A stretch of 60,000 bases of DNA from Nematostella vectensis (taxonomy: Eukaryota; Cnidaria; Anthozoa; Actiniaria; Edwardsiidae). Both the position numbers and the translations under genes were made by a program. This document shows positions 55,232-60,000 of the stretch, piece by piece. Where the stretch lies: contig NC_064034.1 in assembly GCF_932526225.1 (NCBI RefSeq), positions 748,501-808,500 on the forward strand, read 5' to 3'. Positions within the stretch are counted from its first letter, which is position 1. Each line of letters begins with the position of its first letter. Under the pieces are notes generated by a model. That model was given only the letters and a program-made list of their open reading frames with translations. It was not told the origin of the DNA and did no database searches.

Positions 55232-55605
55232 ATTTTAATTATACTTAACAAATGTATAAATAGTCTTCAGTGACAAGGTCTCACAGACTTTTTCTGAGAC
55301 ACAAAGTAATTTAAAAGCTGTGTTTTGCTTTTGCAGATTCATATTGTATTCCTAACATGAAATGTGACAAAGTTTTTTAAAATAAATTTGGAGCCTTTTG
55401 CTCTCTTCTAACAATTATGAACTCAAAGTTATGGACTATAATTGCAGTGTTATACAAGTGAGGTAACATTGTAGCAATTATGTGTATGTGAAATTGTTAA
55501 CTGGCCCTTAGAGCACTCAGATGTATAAAAAATCTAAGATCTTGTTAACATCTGTTTGTGTATTACTGAAAAAGCATCAGTGGTATTAAAAACAAATTAC
55601 GAAGA
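55232..55605 (+). other. DMRT 3' UTR
   Basis: AATAAA at 55381-55386, about 150 bases after the stop. No other feature seen before the tandem repeat. Confidence 0.55.
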
Positions 55606-56247
55606 AAGAGGCATTTCTCTGATTGGAACACAACACTAGGGAAAGATGCAGTTCTCTGGTGGAAACACAACACTAGGGAAAGATGCAGTTCTCTGATTGG
55701 AACACAACACTAGGGAAAGAGGCATTTTTCTGGTGGAAACACAACACTAGGGAAAGAGGCAGTTCTCTGATTGGAACACAACACTAGGGAAAGAGGCAGT
55801 TCTCTGGTGGAAACAACACTAGGGAAAGATGCAGTTCTCTGGTGGAAACACAACACTAGGGAAAGAGGCAGTTCTCTGATTGGAACACAACACTAGGGTA
55901 AGAGGCATTTCTCTGATTGGAACACAACACTAGGGAAAGATGCAGTTCTCTGGTGGAAACAACACTAGGGAAAGATGCAGTTCTCTGATTGGAACACAAC
56001 ACTAGGGAAAGAGGCAGTTCTCTGATTGGAACACAACACTAGGGAAAGAGGCAGTTCTCTGATTGGAACACAACACTAGGGAAAGAGGCAGTTCTCTGGT
56101 GGAAACACAACACTAGGGAAAGATGCAGTTCTCTGGTGGAAACACAACACTAGGGAAAGAGGCAGTTCTCTGGTGGAAACACAACACTAGGGAAAGAGGC
56201 ATTTCTCTGATTGGAACACAACACTAGGGAAAGAGGCATTTCTCTGT
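55606..56247. repeat. 37-bp minisatellite between DMRT and the coiled-coil gene
   Basis: Unit GAAAGAGGCAGTTCTCTGAT then TGGAACACAACACTAGG with a GGTGGAAAC variant; about 17 copies. Intergenic, between convergent 3' ends. Confidence 0.95.
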
Positions 56248-57395
56248 CAAGTTTAAAAAATTTCCTGTTTGATCAGAAGCGGATCTAGGGTGATGGTTTA
56301 TGGCTTTAAACCCCTCCCCTTTGGGCTGCCAGAAAGCCATATGTAACAAAAGAAATGACCCCCTCCCCACTCTGTCACTGAGCCAACCCCCCCCCCCCCC
56401 TCTTTAGCAAAACGCTACTGTACATCCGCCCTTGTTGATGGAAATACCAAATTACTAAGAAACTTGTTCCTTTACAAAGATAATACACTTGAGAGGTATA
56501 TACAATAGAACTGAATACCATATAATGAACAGCAAGACTATAAGTCTATGATTTATTGCAATCAATATCAATTTATTATAAAATGGTAACCCATGATTTG
56601 CAAAAATGGAGCACAGTTAAAAGGTGTGTAAAAAATCTACAGATCTACAGAGATCTACAATAATTGTTAACAGCCTTTTGTTTATTTACATTATAAAAAA
56701 TATTCCATCCACCCAGTAAAACCATGAACAAAGTCCTGTGGAATTTTTATTACAAGCAAGATGTCAGGTGGCCGAACTTGCCGAACGACAGTCACGGTTT
56801 TACTGGCTGCATTGTTAAATTTATTCCCATTAAAGACTCTAAAAACTCTAACAACACTTCTACTTCTCCCATAAGAATGTAAAAAAAAAATACTACAAAC
56901 TTGTTTCTTTAAAACAGTGACTTGTGATCAGATCATAAGATAATTTTGTTTTTATAAATATATAAGTAAAATTCTATGCACAGATTTTTAGGCTTTGTGC
57001 TACACATATTTATTTAAAGATCCTCTGTCAGCCCACCCCAGCAAAGTACCAAGTGTGAAAAAGCACCTATTTCCATCGGCTGATTTAGAGAAGCTGTTGT
57101 GAATTTGGTCAATTAAGCATAAGATTTAATTTTTAGGTTATTATTTTTAGATTTCTTGTCATGACTTGTCTTATATTACTAATATACTCATATTGACTGA
57201 GAACAGTAACAAAGGTGTGGCTGACAACGGCTCTTTAAGGAAAAATATGTTCAATGACTAACACAACTAAAAGTAACAGCTACAATAAATTGTATAAAAT
57301 CTGGATATAAAAGCACAGTACTGTTTCCTTTTAGTTAACTAGTTTGTCTCTATACAGCACTAATCTTGCTAGAAACTTTTATATGGTGACAGTAG
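56248..57395 (-). other. Probable 3' UTR of the coiled-coil gene
   Basis: AT-rich, no coding sequence. Minus-strand AATAAA signals lie at 56552-56557 and 56572-56577, so the transcript may extend to about 56.5 kb. A run of C residues near 56388-56400 lies just outside. Confidence 0.45.
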
Positions 57396-60000
57396 TTATA
57401 CATAATGCTCAAGTACCTTTGGTTCTGGTTTATCGTATCCAACTACCTGGAATACAGAGTTTGGGTCATGGTCTCTATGCTGCCGAAGATTTGTTTCTGA
57501 ATGATGCCTGACAAATAAAGAAAAACTGTTAATTGTAATATGAAAAAGTGGAAGCAAGTCTAATTTAAAACATCATACTTTACTCATAGCCTTACTATAG
57601 TTCAAGCCAAAAAGAAATGATTATTTTATAGCAGCATTTAGCTATTAAGTTATTAACTGCTTCACTACAGAGACATTACAGTTTTATGAGCATTAGACAC
57701 AGCAGATATCACGGGATGTGAATAAGGAAAGAGCGCTTGGATATTTCCTACCTAATGTGGAAGCAGTAACTGCAAAACTTGTACATCAAATCTATTGCTC
57801 ATGATTTTCTTGACTACAATGCCTTTAAACCTGATGGCCACAGAAGGAAAGAGTGATTCCGACACAGCCAAACCAGCTAAGATAAGGAGGGTGATCAATT
57901 TTATGATCTTTGAGCTTAGGCTTTCTTAAGAAAAAGCAATTAACAAATTCCAAGATGGGTCATATGGTTGAATAAAAGTATTAGTTAGCATATAATTGTT
58001 TGTGGGTTAGGGGTTAAGATCAGTTTACAACACCACGCAATACTATTTTCCTATTTAAAATGACAATCAATCAGTGAAAACTGCTATTGTTGCTATCATT
58101 TAAACAGCAAAAACTCTACTTAACTTCATACATTTACAAAAAAGTACTGACTGCTTACCTATCATAGTCTGCCCCATGCTGTGTCATCACCTTTTTCTCA
58201 CCCCAGCTGCGCCGCCTGTCCCGGGGCAGGGAGTAATACCCTTCTTCTCTGTTCACTACTACCGCCCCCACCTGATAATGGGGTACAGACCCGGCAACCA
58301 CCACAACCCTTGACCCACTCTGGGGTCGAGTAGGGCAACTACTAGGTGGCGATGCTACACCCATTTCCTTATAAGGTGGAGCCACACGTTGGTCTTGTCT
58401 GCTCCGTAACAGCACATCATCCAGTGATTTACGTTTAGCCATGTTGTAGGGTGGTGGTTGGCGGTTATTTTCAGATTTCTGTGATGGTTGATCTGAGGCC
58501 TGTGACTCTGAATGTCCCCTCTCCTTGGGCCTATTCTTCTCCTGGTATCTCATGCTCATGTCCCTTGGGGGCTGTTGCTCTAAATAATTCCTATCCTTTG
58601 GGCTCACTTGTTCCCTCCTAATTATGTCCCCTGAGAAATGCGGTTCAGATGTCCGTGGTTCTGAATATTTCCTTTCCTTGGGGCTTATATCCCACCTGTC
58701 TCTTGCCCTCATATCTCCGGGGAGATGAGGTTCAGACGTCTGTGGTTCTGAATATTTCCTCTCCTTGGGGCTTGCTTGCCCTCTATAAAGAGAAACATCT
58801 CTAGGAGAAGGCACTCTTAGAGGTTCCATTTCCAATGATTGCAGTTTCTCGGGCACAACAGGGGAAGCATTGAGAGGAGATGCTGGGTTCTTTGGGGTCA
58901 TTTCCCCAAGTTTGCGTCTCAGCTCAGAGTTTTCCTTGGTCAATTTATCAATCTTTTTCTCAATGGTCCTCTTTAAACGCGAGAGCTCGACTGATTTCTC
59001 CATCGCCATGTCATTCGCTGAGGCACACTCCTGTTCCAAGTTCTCTATGCGTTTCTCAGCTTCTTTTGAACGCCTCTCTGCGCCTTTAGATGAATTTTCC
59101 AATTCTTCGTGCTTCTTTTTCAAACTCTTTAGCTCATTGACTACCTTTTCTACCTGGTTGGAGACGTTATCTGGTGTGTCAGACATTTCGGACACAGCAC
59201 TAGACACTTTCTTTGAAACTTGGGTGAGCTCTTCTTTTAACCTATTCAGTTCTTTGTCACCACCGTCTTTCAATCCTATTAACCGTCTTTTCTCATCCTC
59301 GTGTTTTTTCCTCAACAGGTTAACCTCGTTACTTCTTGCAGCTGATTCCTTTTTAGCAGAATCTAGTTCTTTCTTTGCTAACGATAGTGATTCTTTCAAC
59401 TCTTTGCAAGAGTTTTGCAGTGTTTTTTTCTCCTCTGTGAGAGACTGTAATTGCTTTGTAGCGTTTGCATGCTTCTGTGTTACCGATTCTAGTCTGTCAG
59501 AAGCGTCGCTATACATTTCGATAATTTTTGAGTGGGCATTGTCCAACTCTTCTTTTTCACCTTTCAAACTTTCAAGTTTCTGGATGTTTACTTTAAAATC
59601 ATTAATCTCAGAGACAAGTTTCTTGTTCTCCTCTTCAAGTTTCTCGATCTCTTTTTCCATTTCCCGCTTTTCATTAGCAATTTTAGTCACCGTTTCAGAT
59701 AACGCCAGACATTCATTTTTCAAATCTTCTCTGTCCTTTTTTAAACTTTCGACATCCTTAAGTTCTTCGTCTTTCTCAATTTCTTTGACTGCTTTCTTTT
59801 TACTCTTCTTGGTGAGAGTTCCTTTCCCAAACACACTCTTTTTTGCTTTCTCTGCTTTAGGTGTTTCATTAGTTTTAGCCTCGTTGTCCCCAGTCTCTTC
59901 TGGTGTGTTTTTACTGCTCCGTTCCTCTTCCAAACAAACCTTTAAGGCACCCAGCTCCTTCTCTGCATTTTCCAAAGCTTCCTGAAGCGATGCATTCTCT
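57396..60000 (-). CDS. Coiled-coil protein, C-terminal part; gene continues beyond window
   Basis: Minus-strand exons: from beyond 60000 to 58159, then 57507-57396 (stop TAA). The frame is open through the window end with no start codon context, so the N-terminus lies outside. About the first 360 visible residues are a Lys/Glu/Leu-rich coiled coil (ending near LRRKLGEM). Then comes a Pro/Ser-rich, probably disordered tail with about four imperfect copies of SPKERKYSEP-like blocks. The last exon encodes 36 residues ending LEHYV. The family was not recognised; cytoskeletal or scaffold roles are common for such architecture but nothing here proves one. Confidence 0.8.
57508..58158 (-). other. 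Last intron of the coiled-coil gene
   Basis: 650-base intron with donor GTAAGC at the 58159 exon edge and acceptor TTTATTTGTCAG before 57507. No feature inside. Confidence 0.7.

Noticed and set aside
58870-59985. 371-codon plus-strand Ser/Phe-rich ORF
   Set aside because: Antisense shadow of the lysine/glutamate-rich coiled-coil exon on the minus strand.

Overview
The window is animal nuclear DNA. It has spliced genes with GT-AG introns, metazoan gene families (RAD17, a Reeler/DOMON/cytochrome b561 reductase, PSMG3, a DM-domain DMRT), AATAAA signals and several retroelement and DNA-transposon classes. Gene content, base composition and transposon types would fit an anthozoan cnidarian such as a sea anemone, but this is an inference; no species marker was read.

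Layout. (1) 1-12700, plus strand: complete RAD17 checkpoint clamp-loader gene, reconstructed as 19 exons and about 675 codons with consistent splice phases. Two of its introns hold large minisatellites (42-bp unit; 29/31-bp unit of 4.7 kb). (2) 13200-17720: intergenic minisatellites. (3) 18840-30130: nested transposons. A minus-strand jockey-superfamily-like LINE (19057 to about 29.9 kb) is interrupted by a 5.1-kb Ty3/gypsy element with about 84-bp LTRs and by a 1-kb TTAA-flanked element. (4) 30465-50500, plus strand: a 21-exon gene for a Reeler, DOMON, DOMON, cytochrome b561 membrane protein (FRRS1/SDR2 family). Nearly every large intron carries its own minisatellite, and one also holds a TIR element. 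(5) 50690-53011, minus strand: PSMG3, a four-exon proteasome assembly chaperone, with one array across an intron/exon boundary and one running from its stop codon. (6) 53664-55390, plus strand: three-exon DMRT gene. (7) 57396 to beyond 60000, minus strand: 3' part of a coiled-coil protein gene.

The genes do not form a pathway; they look like independent animal genes. The striking property is the tandem repeats, roughly 22 kb of the 60 kb. Many arrays start exactly at, or contain, a splice junction of the host gene, so their units carry copies of real exon ends, 5' splice sites or 3' splice sites. That recurrent pattern in three unrelated genes is the most interesting signal here.

Limits: exons were called by eye from reading frame, splice consensus and remembered family similarity. 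First exons of RAD17 and the reductase are the least certain. Copy numbers are estimates from array length divided by unit length.
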